A DNA stretch of 64,000 bases from positions 62,001 to 126,000 of the forward strand of contig JAICXC010000001.1 in NCBI GenBank assembly GCA_025980665.1. The letters are read 5' to 3'. The notes beneath the pieces were generated by a model. That model was not told the origin of the DNA. It was given only the letters and a program-made list of their open reading frames with translations, and ran no database searches. A program made the translations under genes and the position numbers. This stretch comes from Bryobacteraceae bacterium. Lineage in GTDB: Bacteria; Acidobacteriota; Terriglobia; Bryobacterales; Bryobacteraceae. This document shows, piece by piece, positions 29,975 to 39,862 of this stretch. Each line of letters starts with the position of its first letter. Position 1 is the first letter of the stretch.

Positions 29975-32317
29975 GTGCCGAAAAGTCTGTGGATCGCCGC
30001 TGCTGTGCTGTTCGGAGCTATTTGCTCCGCCCAAGATCGGCAGCTGGTGGACCGATACTGCATCACTTGCCACAACCAGCGCCTCAAGACCGGCGGCCTC
30101 ATGCTGGATACGTTGCACCTGGCGAAAATTCCCACCGACGCCGAGACCTGGGAAAAAGTAGTTCTGAAGCTGCGCACCGGCGCGATGCCTCCTCCCGGGA
30201 TGCCGCGTCCAGATGCCGAGGCGACACACAAATTCGTTTCCTTGATCGAGGCCCGGATCGACAGCGCCGCACAGGCCAAATCTTACGCCGGCCGTCCTCT
30301 GCTTCACCGCATGAATCGAGCTGAATATGCCAACGCCATCCGCGATCTGCTGGGCCTAGATGTGGATGCAGCCAGTCTCTTGCCTCCTGACGATTCGGCC
30401 TACGGGTTCGACAACATTGCTGATGCCCTGGGCTTTTCACCGTCGCTTCAGGAGCGTTATCTGTCGGCGGCGGCGAGCATCAGCGCGCTGGCCATTGGCG
30501 ATCCGAACGTGAAACCGGCCGGTACGACGTTCCGGATTCGCCAGGACCTCTCACAGAACCAGCACATCGAAGGCCTTCCGCTGGGAACAATGGGCGGAAT
30601 TTTGGTGCATTACAATTTTCCGCTCGACGGCGAATACGAGTTTCAAGCCAAACTGTATCGGACCAACCTGAACATCATGCGCGGCCTGGAATTCGCCCAC
30701 CAGGTGGAGTTCACCGTGGGCGGCCAGCGGATTCACCTCGCGAGCATCGGTGGTCCAGCCGACCTGGCGTCAATGTTCGAAAAACCCACCGAGACGGGTG
30801 ACGCGGTGGATGCCCGGTTGCGCGTGCGCGTGAAAGTGAAAGCGGGTCCTGGCGATGTCACGGCGGCCTTTCTCGAAGGTCCGCAGGTCCAGCGGCCTGA
30901 CCGGCTCCAGCCATTCCAGCGCAGCTCTACCGACAATTTCGACTGGAGCGGGTGGCCGCATATCCAGACGCTATCGATCACCGGTCCCTTTAATGCAACT
31001 GGTCCCGGGGATACGCCCAGCCGCCGCCGGATTTTCGTGTGTCACCCCGACAAAGCGACTTCGGAATCGGCCTGCGCGCGGAAGATTCTCGCCGCGCTGG
31101 CTCGCAGGGCGTACCGGCAGCCCGTGAGTGATACGGATCTTACCCGGATTTTGAGCTTCTACGAAACCGGACGGCAGAACGGCGGATTCGAAGGCGGAAT
31201 CGAACTGGCGCTTGAGCGTATCCTCGCCAGCCCGAAGTTTGTTTTGCGCGTCGAGAAAGACGCGCCGAACGCGGCGCCCGGATCGGTCTATCGAGTGAGC
31301 GATCTAGATCTGGCTTCGCGTCTGTCTTTCTTTCTATGGAGCAGCATTCCGGATGACGAGCTACTCACTCTGGCCGCCGCAGGCAAACTACGTGATCCAG
31401 CAGTGTTGCGACAGCAAACACTGCGAATGTTAGGCGACCCGAAGTCGCATGCTCTGGTCAGTAACTTCGCCGGACAGTGGCTGCAATTGCGGAATGTGCG
31501 TAACGTCCTGCCAAACTCGGACGATTTCCCGGATTTCGACGATAACCTCCGGCAGGCGTTCCAACGCGAAACTGAGTTGTTCTTCGAGAGCATCCTCAAC
31601 GAGGATCGCCCGGTGCTGGATCTTCTTACGGCGGACTATACCTTCCTCAATGAACGCCTGGCAAGGCATTACGGAATCACCGGAATTTACGGGAGTCAGT
31701 TCCGCCGCGTCACTTTGCACGACGATTTCCGCCGCGGATTGTTGGGGCAAGGCAGCATCCTGGCGTTGACCTCGCACGCGGAGCGAACGTCTCCCGTGGT
31801 GCGTGGCAAGTGGATCCTGGAGAACATTCTGGGGATGCCGGTGCCGCCGCCTCCGCCCGATGTTCCTCTGCTCAAAGAGAATAAAGACCGGGAGAAACCT
31901 CTCACCATGCGCGAGCAGATGGTGGAGCATCGCGCCAATGCCGTATGTGCGAGCTGTCACAAGACCATGGATCCCATCGGGCTGGCGCTGGAGAATTTCG
32001 ACGCGGTGGGAGCGTGGCGCACGCGGGACGCGGGTGAATCGATTGATGTTTCCGGGGAACTAGCCGATGGAACCAAGGTGAACGGTGTGGTCGATCTGAG
32101 GAACGCGATAGTGAGCCGTCCCGAAATGTTCGCCGGAACGATGGCTGAGAAGCTGTTGATCTATGCGCTGGGCCGAGGGCTGGACTATCGCGATATGCCG
32201 GCGGTGCGCGGAATCGTTCGCGAGGCGGCTCAGAATAACTATAAAATGTCATCTTTGATTCTGGGCGTGATTCGCAGCACGCCATTCCAGATGCGTACGA
32301 CAATAGTGAAGGACTGA
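29975..32317 (+). CDS. DUF1592-type planctomycete-like cytochrome c protein
   Basis: CITCHNQRLKTGGLMLD; LHRMNRAEYANAIRDLLGLDVDAASLLPPDDSAYGFDNIAD; CASCHKTMDPIGLALENFDAVGAWR. Confidence 0.92.
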   Translation: MPKSLWIAAAVLFGAICSAQDRQLVDRYCITCHNQRLKTGGLMLDTLHLAKIPTDAETWEKVVLKLRTGAMPPPGMPRPDAEATHKFVSLIEARIDSAAQAKSYAGRPLLHRMNRAEYANAIRDLLGLDVDAASLLPPDDSAYGFDNIADALGFSPSLQERYLSAAASISALAIGDPNVKPAGTTFRIRQDLSQNQHIEGLPLGTMGGILVHYNFPLDGEYEFQAKLYRTNLNIMRGLEFAHQVEFTVGGQRIHLASIGGPADLASMFEKPTETGDAVDARLRVRVKVKAGPGDVTAAFLEGPQVQRPDRLQPFQRSSTDNFDWSGWPHIQTLSITGPFNATGPGDTPSRRRIFVCHPDKATSESACARKILAALARRAYRQPVSDTDLTRILSFYETGRQNGGFEGGIELALERILASPKFVLRVEKDAPNAAPGSVYRVSDLDLASRLSFFLWSSIPDDELLTLAAAGKLRDPAVLRQQTLRMLGDPKSHALVSNFAGQWLQLRNVRNVLPNSDDFPDFDDNLRQAFQRETELFFESILNEDRPVLDLLTADYTFLNERLARHYGITGIYGSQFRRVTLHDDFRRGLLGQGSILALTSHAERTSPVVRGKWILENILGMPVPPPPPDVPLLKENKDREKPLTMREQMVEHRANAVCASCHKTMDPIGLALENFDAVGAWRTRDAGESIDVSGELADGTKVNGVVDLRNAIVSRPEMFAGTMAEKLLIYALGRGLDYRDMPAVRGIVREAAQNNYKMSSLILGVIRSTPFQMRTTIVKD

Positions 32318-33636
32318 TGCGGCGGATATCCATATCGCGTAGATCCGTACTCCGGGGCGCCGGCTCGGCCATCGCCTTGCCGTTCCTGGATGCGATGGTT
32401 CCAGCGTTCACCCCGCAAGCCAAAGCCGCCGCAATCCCCTCAATGCGGTTCGGCGTGGTTTACATTCCCAACGGCGCGATCATGCAGCAGTGGACTCCGA
32501 AAACCGTCGGCTCGGGGTTCGAATTCACTCCGATCCTGAAGCCCCTGGAGCCATTCAAGGACTCGCTGGTGCTGATCAACAACCTTACGCGTTCCCACCC
32601 TGGCAGCGTAATCGGCGACCATGCCGTAAGCTGCGCAGGATTTCTCACAGGCGTGTGGCCCAAGCGGACGGAAGCCGAGGACGTGCTGGCGAACACCACC
32701 ATCGACCAGGTGGTGGCGCAGAAGATTGGACAGGACACGCCGCTGCCGTCGCTGGAACTCGCCACGGAAGACTTTACTGGCTACGTAGGAGCTTGCTCGC
32801 CCGGATTTAGCTGCACCTACATGAATACGATTTCGTGGAGGACGCCGACAACTCCGCTGCCGATGGAGACCAACCCGCGCGCGGTCTTCGAACGCCTCTT
32901 TGGCGCGGCGGGGTCCGCGGCGGAACGCCGCGCAAGAATGGTCACGCAGCGCAGCATTCTGGATTCGATCGCCGAAGACGCAAACGATCTGCAGCGCACT
33001 TTGGGCGGCCGCGATCGCGCGCGCGTCAGCGACTATCTGGACAACGTCCGCGAAATCGAACGGCGGATTCAACGGGCGGAGGCTCAGCAGCATCTCTCTG
33101 AGACCGCTTTGGAAGCCCCCGTAGGAATTCCCGAATCCTTCGAAGAGCACGTCGGCCTGATGTTCGACCTGATCGCGGCGGCGTACCAGGCTAATGTGAC
33201 CCGCGTGTTCACCTTCATGCTCTCGCGCGAACTCAGCCAGCGGACGTATCCGCAACTGGGTGTAAGCGAGCAACACCATTCCGTCTCGCATCACCAGAAC
33301 AAGGCCGACAAGATGGCGCAGGTGGTGAAGATCAACACGTACCACGTCGGATTGTTCGCGAAGTTCCTGGAGACGCTGCGTCGCACCGAAGATGGGCCTG
33401 GATCGCTGCTGGACCAGTCGCTCATCTTTTACGGCGCGGGCATGGGCGATTCGAATGGTCATGCCACCGATCCTCTGCCGGTGGTCGCCATGAGCGGAGG
33501 CCTGAAGGGTCACCGCCACATCGAGCTTCCCAAACGGACTCCGGTCGGCAATCTATGGCGCACCGTGGCGGCGAAGTACGACACTCCCATCGAGCACTAC
33601 GGCGACAGCACAGGGCTAGTCGATGATCTCTTCTAA
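32317..33636 (+). CDS. DUF1552 domain protein
   Basis: RRSVLRGAGSAIALPFLDAMVPA; FYGAGMGDSNGHATDPLPVVAMSGG; adjacent DUF1592 partner. Confidence 0.9.
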   Translation: MRRISISRRSVLRGAGSAIALPFLDAMVPAFTPQAKAAAIPSMRFGVVYIPNGAIMQQWTPKTVGSGFEFTPILKPLEPFKDSLVLINNLTRSHPGSVIGDHAVSCAGFLTGVWPKRTEAEDVLANTTIDQVVAQKIGQDTPLPSLELATEDFTGYVGACSPGFSCTYMNTISWRTPTTPLPMETNPRAVFERLFGAAGSAAERRARMVTQRSILDSIAEDANDLQRTLGGRDRARVSDYLDNVREIERRIQRAEAQQHLSETALEAPVGIPESFEEHVGLMFDLIAAAYQANVTRVFTFMLSRELSQRTYPQLGVSEQHHSVSHHQNKADKMAQVVKINTYHVGLFAKFLETLRRTEDGPGSLLDQSLIFYGAGMGDSNGHATDPLPVVAMSGGLKGHRHIELPKRTPVGNLWRTVAAKYDTPIEHYGDSTGLVDDLF

Positions 33637-35005
33637 ATGCGTGCTCCTGCTTCTCGCCGCGCTGGCATTCACACTTGCGGCGGCGGACGACCCAGACGGA
33701 ACCACTCCACTGCACTGGGCGGTTCGCGCCAACGACGTGGAGGCCGCGCAGCGTCTGCTTCACTCTGGAGCGAATCCCGATGCCGCGAATCGCTACGGTG
33801 TGACTCCCTTATCGCTGGCTGCCGAAAACGCCAGCGCCCCATTGATCCAGATGCTCTTACAGGCCGGAGCGCACCCCACTGACGCGATTCTCATGACTGC
33901 GGCGCGAACTGGGGACGCCGAAGTCGTAAGGATGCTGCTGGCCCGCGGCGCGGACGCGAATGCACGCGAAAGTTCGCTGGGCGAAACTGCGTTGATGTGG
34001 GCCGCGGCGGAGAATCATCCGGAAGCGGTGCGGGCGCTGATCGAGCACGGCGCGGATCCCAACACACGATCCGACAAGCTGGTTTACTCGAAAGACCGAT
34101 TCGGCCTGGAAGGTGTCACCACCATCCTGCCTCACGGGAGCTGGACGGCGTTGATGTATGCCGCGCGGCAAGGATCACTTGAAGCCGCTCGGGCACTAGC
34201 GCAAGCGGGAGCCGACCTGAATCTCGCCGATCCCGACGGAACCACGGCGCTGCACCTGGCGATCCTCAACGGGCACTTCGACACGGCAGGCATGCTCGCC
34301 AAGAAAGGCGCCGCCCCTAACATCGCCGATGTCACTGGTATGGCTGCGCTGTATGCCGCTGTCGACATGAGTACGCTGGGCGAGATCTATGGCCGCCCGG
34401 GCCGCAAATCCACCGACCAACTCAGCGCCGTGGATCTGCTGCCGATTCTGCTCGCCCACGGCGCGAATCCCAACGCTGCCCTGAAATCGCCTACGCTCAC
34501 TCGCGCCCACACACCCGGCGAACCCAGCTTGGCCGAAGGGACCACGCCTCTGATGCGCGCCGCCAAAAACGGCGACGTCGCCGCGATGCGCGTCCTGATG
34601 GCTCATGGCGCGGACGCCTCGCTGAAGCAGAAAAACGGAACTACCGCTCTGATGCTCGCGTCCGGCGTTGGACGCGGCACGGGAGTTTTCGCGAAGGATT
34701 ACGCGACCGAAGCGGAACTACTCGCGGCTGTGAAGTTCCTGGTTGAATTAGGTGTCGATGCGGGCGTCGACATCAACGCAGCTAACGACGCGGGCCAGAC
34801 GGCGCTGCATATCGCCGCGCAGGCATCCGACGGCATCGTGAAGTACCTGGTGGAACACGGCGCCAATCTCGATGCGAAAGACAAGCAGGGCCGCACCGCG
34901 CTCGATGTCGCCATGGGAAAAGGTGTGCGGGCCCGTATCGGCGGCGAGCCGACAATGCGCGAAAGCACTGCGGCGCTCCTGCGGCAGTTGATGTCGTCAC
35001 GCTAG
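33623..35005 (+). CDS. Secreted ankyrin-repeat protein
   Basis: Signal peptide and repeated ankyrin motifs (DGTTPLHWAVRANDVEAAQRLLHSGANPDAAN); overlaps the DUF1552 stop. Confidence 0.9.
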   Translation: MISSKCVLLLLAALAFTLAAADDPDGTTPLHWAVRANDVEAAQRLLHSGANPDAANRYGVTPLSLAAENASAPLIQMLLQAGAHPTDAILMTAARTGDAEVVRMLLARGADANARESSLGETALMWAAAENHPEAVRALIEHGADPNTRSDKLVYSKDRFGLEGVTTILPHGSWTALMYAARQGSLEAARALAQAGADLNLADPDGTTALHLAILNGHFDTAGMLAKKGAAPNIADVTGMAALYAAVDMSTLGEIYGRPGRKSTDQLSAVDLLPILLAHGANPNAALKSPTLTRAHTPGEPSLAEGTTPLMRAAKNGDVAAMRVLMAHGADASLKQKNGTTALMLASGVGRGTGVFAKDYATEAELLAAVKFLVELGVDAGVDINAANDAGQTALHIAAQASDGIVKYLVEHGANLDAKDKQGRTALDVAMGKGVRARIGGEPTMRESTAALLRQLMSSR

Positions 35006-35067
35006 CCTTTACTCATCCGCCCCAACGCTAGATGAGAACATGCTTGCTACAATAGCCGGGGTTCCAC

Positions 35068-36267
35068 GTGCTTGCAATTATAAAGAGAGTTTTGCTGTTC
35101 GCTTTCTGCGCCGCGCTCCACGCTCAGATTCTGGCCGATGGCCACGTACACATCACCAACCGCGTGTACTGGGAAGGCATCGATCCGTGGAAACCTCAGC
35201 CCGTGGGCCAATTCGATTACGCCCGAGCCCGCAGCGGCGGCGTCAACTTCGTCATCGAGAACATCGCGCCTTACGGCTACAACACCTATAACACCACCGT
35301 AAAGCACGCCGGACGTCTGATCGAGACGTTTCATCGGACGCTCGAAGCGCATCGCGACCAGATGGAGCTCGCGCTCACTTCCGCCGATGTGCGGCGCATC
35401 GTCGCCAGCGGAAAGATGGCCGTGATGCTCAGCATCGAAGCCGGGTTCGATCAGGAGGGCGATATCGATATCCTGCGGCTCTGGTATCGTCTGGGCGTTC
35501 GCGTGATCCAGTTTTCGAGCCAGGTGACGACGGCCTATGCGGACTCCTCGGTGCGTGGCGGCGTCAAATGGTCCGGCATCAATGAGAAAGGCCGCCGCCT
35601 GATCGCGGAGATGAATCGGCTTGGCATGCTGATCGATATTTCCCATGCAACGGAAGCCGCGCAGCGCCAGATCATCGCGGCTAGCAGCGCTCCCGTGGTC
35701 GCCAGTCATGTGGCTCTGCGCGCGATATGTTCCAATCCAGCTAATCTTTCCGACGACGTCCTGCGCGCTTTGATAGCAAAGGGCGGCATGATCGGGATCC
35801 ACAGCGCGGCCGAACAAATCGGGCAGCGGTATTACGATTGGTCGCGCGGCAAGCGTTCAATTCCCGTGAATGGCGTTACACGCGAGCAAATTCTTTTCGC
35901 GGAGCTCTCATTGATTCGCTCACCGAATCAGGATTATGGCGAGTACATCGACGCGCTGGACGCGCAACAGGGTGACCGTTGGCGTCGTTTCTATTCCCAG
36001 CCCTGGCACGAATCGCCCGAAGGCGAAGCTCTGGTTCCGTCACTTGATGATTGGGTCGCTCACGTTGCGCACGCCGTTGCGATCGGTGGCCCGAAGAGTG
36101 TGGCGATTGGATTGGACCTAACCCACGCACGCAGCACGTTGAAGAATTTCGATGCCAGTCACTATCCCGATCTCGTAGAGGCCCTGCGCAAACACAATCT
36201 GGCAACGCCTGAAATTCTCGGCGAAAACTGGTTGCGCGTGCTCGACTCGGCGAAGGCTCCCAACTAG
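35068..36267 (+). CDS. Secreted membrane dipeptidase (peptidase M19)
   Basis: ADGHVHI; VMLSIEAGFDQEGDIDILRLWYRLGVRVIQFSSQ; LGMLIDISHATEAAQRQIIAASSAPVVASH. Confidence 0.88.
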   Translation: MLAIIKRVLLFAFCAALHAQILADGHVHITNRVYWEGIDPWKPQPVGQFDYARARSGGVNFVIENIAPYGYNTYNTTVKHAGRLIETFHRTLEAHRDQMELALTSADVRRIVASGKMAVMLSIEAGFDQEGDIDILRLWYRLGVRVIQFSSQVTTAYADSSVRGGVKWSGINEKGRRLIAEMNRLGMLIDISHATEAAQRQIIAASSAPVVASHVALRAICSNPANLSDDVLRALIAKGGMIGIHSAAEQIGQRYYDWSRGKRSIPVNGVTREQILFAELSLIRSPNQDYGEYIDALDAQQGDRWRRFYSQPWHESPEGEALVPSLDDWVAHVAHAVAIGGPKSVAIGLDLTHARSTLKNFDASHYPDLVEALRKHNLATPEILGENWLRVLDSAKAPN

Positions 36268-37182
36268 ATGCGAAATGCGCTGCTCCTTTTTCTCCTGTTC
36301 GCGGCGACGGCTGGCGCGCAGATCAAGATCGCCGTCAACTCCACCACCATCGAATCGGCTCCCATTTTTCTGGCTGAGCGAATGCCCGGCGTGCAGATCG
36401 TCCCGGTCCCCAACGGTCGCGTGGCCATGGAGCAACTGTTGCGTGGCAGTGTCGACGCGGCTACGGGATCAGAAACGCAGATGCTTCTCAACTCGATCGC
36501 CGAGCCGGGAATTCGCATCGTCCTTACACTCGCCGAAGCGCGTTATCGCATTATCGCTCGGCGCTCCACCGGCATTCGCCGCGTTGAAGATCTTCGCGGA
36601 AAGAAAGTGGCCGCAACCGTCAACACTTCGTCGCAATACTTCTTGCGGGAGATGTTGCGCAAAGCAGGACTATTGCTTGAAACAGATATCCACTTCGTCA
36701 ACCTGGAGGGTCCCGATATGCCTGCGGCCCTTAAGCGAGGCGATGTGGACGCAGTGGCGATTTGGGAACCTCACGCGGAAAACTCGATCGAGGTCCTGGG
36801 GAGCGAAGCTGTGGTGTTGGAGAATTCGTCCGTCTATCGCGAACGATTCAACCTGAACACCACGACCAAGGTCTTGCAGGACCCCGACAAGCGCCGCGCG
36901 TTAGTGGACTTCCTCCGTGTGGTTCTAGGTGCTTCTGATCGTGCGCGAAGCCACGCAGGCGAGACTCAAATGCAACTGGCGCCATTCATTAATACGCCAG
37001 CCACGACCATCGCGCACGTCTGGAACCAATTCCGTTTCCCCGCCAATCTTCCCGGCGATCTTCCGGACGTGCTCGGGAACGTGGAGATCTTCATAGCAGC
37101 CGTTCAGCATCGGCAGCCTCGACCACAGGCCGATTTGGTCACGTTAATCGACTCCGGCCCTCTCGCGGAAGCCCGCCCTTAA
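36268..37182 (+). CDS. ABC transporter substrate-binding protein (NMT1/SsuA-like)
   Basis: Signal peptide; RVEDLRGKKVAATVNTSSQYFLREMLRKAGL; ALKRGDVDAVAIWEPH. Confidence 0.85.
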   Translation: MRNALLLFLLFAATAGAQIKIAVNSTTIESAPIFLAERMPGVQIVPVPNGRVAMEQLLRGSVDAATGSETQMLLNSIAEPGIRIVLTLAEARYRIIARRSTGIRRVEDLRGKKVAATVNTSSQYFLREMLRKAGLLLETDIHFVNLEGPDMPAALKRGDVDAVAIWEPHAENSIEVLGSEAVVLENSSVYRERFNLNTTTKVLQDPDKRRALVDFLRVVLGASDRARSHAGETQMQLAPFINTPATTIAHVWNQFRFPANLPGDLPDVLGNVEIFIAAVQHRQPRPQADLVTLIDSGPLAEARP

Positions 37183-37904
37183 CGGCCCGCGTCCTCGCAG
37201 ATATATTCGAACATTTCGCCGTCGGCGATCCACTTCGAGGCCGTCGTCTCGGTGATGGTCCATTTGCCGGACCACGATTTCGTATATGCGCCGGGATCGT
37301 CTACCGTAACTTCGTACGACAGCGTTTTCAGGTTCGGGCGCGAGATGCGTTCAACCAGGTGGAGCTGTGAGGTGTTCGGAAACGCCCCCACGGCCCACAT
37401 CTTTTCATTAAAGCCCACCGAATCGATCACCAGAGTGTCGCCCTCCCAGTGGCCGATCGAGTGGCCCAGGTAGGTCGGTCGGACGTCCTCACCCTGAGGA
37501 TGCATGCGGCCGTCCATGTATATTACGCGCCAGGAGTGCGGTCCGGCCATATTCAGGATGAAAATGCTCTTTAGCTCGGGGACATCTACGATCTCAAATC
37601 CGGGTGCGTTGAGAAATGCCGGGCCGGGCGCTGCCTTGCAATCGACCAGCGGCGAGTCTTGCGAGAAGGTGGCAGTGCGGTATTCGTAAACGGCTTTGGC
37701 CCACGGTTGAAAGGGCACGTCATTCGCGCGGGGAAAACCGCCCAGGCCGGGACGGACTTCCCAATACCCTTTCTTGCCGGGTACCGATCCCAAATTCACT
37801 TTGCCATCGGGCCAGCGCGGAGTGGGCTCCGGCGGCTGTTTTGCTTGGCCGAAAGAAACCATCGGCAATAGGGCAATGAAGGCGGCCGCGATTCTCACCG
37901 TCAC
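37179..37904 (-). CDS. Secreted protein, expanded paralog family
   Basis: WPDGKVNLGSVPGKKGYWEVRPGLGGF; LGHSIGHWEGDTLVIDSVGFNEKMW; YEVTVDDPGAYTKSWSGKW; YICEDAGR. Confidence 0.8.
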   Translation of the reverse strand: MTVRIAAAFIALLPMVSFGQAKQPPEPTPRWPDGKVNLGSVPGKKGYWEVRPGLGGFPRANDVPFQPWAKAVYEYRTATFSQDSPLVDCKAAPGPAFLNAPGFEIVDVPELKSIFILNMAGPHSWRVIYMDGRMHPQGEDVRPTYLGHSIGHWEGDTLVIDSVGFNEKMWAVGAFPNTSQLHLVERISRPNLKTLSYEVTVDDPGAYTKSWSGKWTITETTASKWIADGEMFEYICEDAGR

Positions 37905-38300
37905 CTACCTCGTTGGCAGCTTCTGACCGCTCTCCGTGATGAGAGACGTTGTCTGCATTGCGCCGACCCAGGCATTCTTGGCATCCTTGGCGACCGCCGC
38001 GCCCTCGATTGTGATCTTGTCGCCGATCTTCACGGTGTCGCGCTTCCACCCGCCGCGCGTCAAAGCGTAGGGCGGACCCAGCTCGAAACGGAGCTCCTTG
38101 GTCATACCACTCTCGTCTTTCACGTTGAAGAAAATGTAGGCGTGCGGATTCACCCAATCCACTTTGGTGACGAATCCGGTTAGAGTCGCGACTTTATTGC
38201 CGTCGTATTCGGCCTCAAACGAGTGATGCGCCGCGGCGGGCTTGACTGCCACTAACATCAGACCGAGCCCTATCAGTGAAGCGATTGCGTTGACTCTCAT
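37905..38300 (-). CDS. DUF6152-like secreted protein
   Basis: AHHSFEAEYDGNKVATLTGFVTKVDWVNPHAYIFFNVKD. Confidence 0.8.
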   Translation of the reverse strand: MRVNAIASLIGLGLMLVAVKPAAAHHSFEAEYDGNKVATLTGFVTKVDWVNPHAYIFFNVKDESGMTKELRFELGPPYALTRGGWKRDTVKIGDKITIEGAAVAKDAKNAWVGAMQTTSLITESGQKLPTR

Positions 38301-39403
38301 TTGTAGCTCTCCTTACCAGATAATGTAGCCTCGACGTTTTCCTCGCAGAAATATTCCTGAATCTCTTCGTTTGGAACCCACTGTATGTTCCAGCCGCCGT
38401 TCCACGGGTGCGTGTAGGTCCGTGGATCGTCCACAGTCACCTCATACTTCAACGTGTCGAGATCCGGCCTGGTGAAGCGTTCGGTCAAATGCAGGGCTTC
38501 GGTGTGCGGAAGGCCGCCATTGGCGAACCAGAAATGCTCGTTGAAGCCGACCACGTCAACTATCAAGGTGTCCTTATCCCATTTTCCCACCGAATTGCCA
38601 TAGTACCCGCGCACGACCTCGTCGGCCTGCCCTTGCGGACGGCCGTCTGTAAAGATGACACGCCAGTTTCGATCCGCGCCACCGAGCAGCACCAGGATGC
38701 GGCCCAGCTCGCGCTGTTCGATGAACTGAAAGCCATTCGGCATTTGGAACTGCCGCGGTCCCCCTGGCGGAAGGCAGCGCGTCAGAGGATCATCCTTCAA
38801 GAGAGTACGCTGACGATACTCGTACACCGACTTAGCCCACGGTTGGAAGGGAGCCACTCGATCCACGTCGGAGAGGTTCTTTAGGAGGCCTTCATCGTTC
38901 ATCGTGATCTGGCCAGCGGTGCGATCGACCAAAGCGTTTGCGCTCGGCGCATTCCAATATCCTTTTTTGCCGGGAGGGGGCCCCAGGCGAACCTGACCAT
39001 CGGGCCAGCGCGGGGTTGGCTCATGCGCCGCAACAGCGGCCGGTTTCTTCGGCACGGCTACGAAGAGTCTCTTGCCTGTTTTCGCGAGCGTCACCGATTT
39101 CGCGAAAGCCTGCCTGCGAGGCTCGCGTGCCGGGATGCCCTCCACGTTGACTGTATCGCCGATGCGCAGAGAATTCCGCGTCCAGCCGTCCTTCTCAAGA
39201 TCCAGCGGATTGCCGAATTCCAGCGCCCAGTTGGCGACCGTCCCTGCGGCATCCTTCACGTTTATAAAGAGAAATGCGTGGGGATTCGCCCAGTCGATCT
39301 TGGTGACGCTGCCCGTCAGCTTCACCTGCCGCGAGCTGTCGTAGGTCGTCGCGCTCTGCGCGAACGCGCTCACGGCGACCAATAGAACGTAATAGGGCCT
39401 CAT
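38297..39403 (-). CDS. Fusion of a DUF6152-like N-terminus and the expanded secreted family C-terminus
   Basis: N-term VKLTGSVTKIDWANPHAFLFINVKD; C-term WPDGQVRLGPPPGKKGYWNAP, YYGNSVGKWDKDTLIVDVVGFNEHFW, YEVTVDDPRTYTHPWNGGW; ATGA overlap with the DUF6152 gene. Confidence 0.82.
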   Translation of the reverse strand: MRPYYVLLVAVSAFAQSATTYDSSRQVKLTGSVTKIDWANPHAFLFINVKDAAGTVANWALEFGNPLDLEKDGWTRNSLRIGDTVNVEGIPAREPRRQAFAKSVTLAKTGKRLFVAVPKKPAAVAAHEPTPRWPDGQVRLGPPPGKKGYWNAPSANALVDRTAGQITMNDEGLLKNLSDVDRVAPFQPWAKSVYEYRQRTLLKDDPLTRCLPPGGPRQFQMPNGFQFIEQRELGRILVLLGGADRNWRVIFTDGRPQGQADEVVRGYYGNSVGKWDKDTLIVDVVGFNEHFWFANGGLPHTEALHLTERFTRPDLDTLKYEVTVDDPRTYTHPWNGGWNIQWVPNEEIQEYFCEENVEATLSGKESYK

Positions 39404-39409
39404 TGTCCG

Positions 39410-39784
39410 CTAGTCCCGCGTAATCTTGAAATCACCTTTCGTCGATGCCTGAGTCCACGTGCCCTTAATGGTGCGATGGTACGACCCGAGATCCTCCAGC
39501 TTGCCCTCGGCTGAAATGTGCATCTTATTCTTCGTATCCGCCTCGATCCGAACCGTCCAAGTGGCAGGATCCACGAAAACGCTGGTGATCGGGATGGAAT
39601 CCGGGCCCGGATTGATCAGGCCGGTGACGTTCTTGCCGTCCCAATTCAACACGAAGGTGACTTGGTTGCGTTGGGTCGACGTCGCACCCCAATCTCCGGA
39701 CCAGGTTCCCGTCAATGGGTGGCCCTGCTGGGAAAATACCGGCGCGCATATCGCCATGCAGGCCAAGAACAAGGCTCGTTTCAT
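39410..39784 (-). CDS. Secreted hypothetical protein
   Basis: MKRALFLACMAICAPVFS signal; GTWSGDWGATSTQRNQVTFVLNWDGKNVTGLINPG. Confidence 0.75.
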   Translation of the reverse strand: MKRALFLACMAICAPVFSQQGHPLTGTWSGDWGATSTQRNQVTFVLNWDGKNVTGLINPGPDSIPITSVFVDPATWTVRIEADTKNKMHISAEGKLEDLGSYHRTIKGTWTQASTKGDFKITRD

Positions 39785-39862
39785 GAATCCAAGATATAGC
39801 GCTACTCGCGCTCTGAGCGCAAGGGACTGCTGCCTGATAGACTGTAGTCGTTCTGAAGGAGG

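Noticed and set aside
32440-33519. 359-aa minus-strand ORF
   Set aside because: Antisense to the DUF1552 gene; composition typical of a shadow frame.
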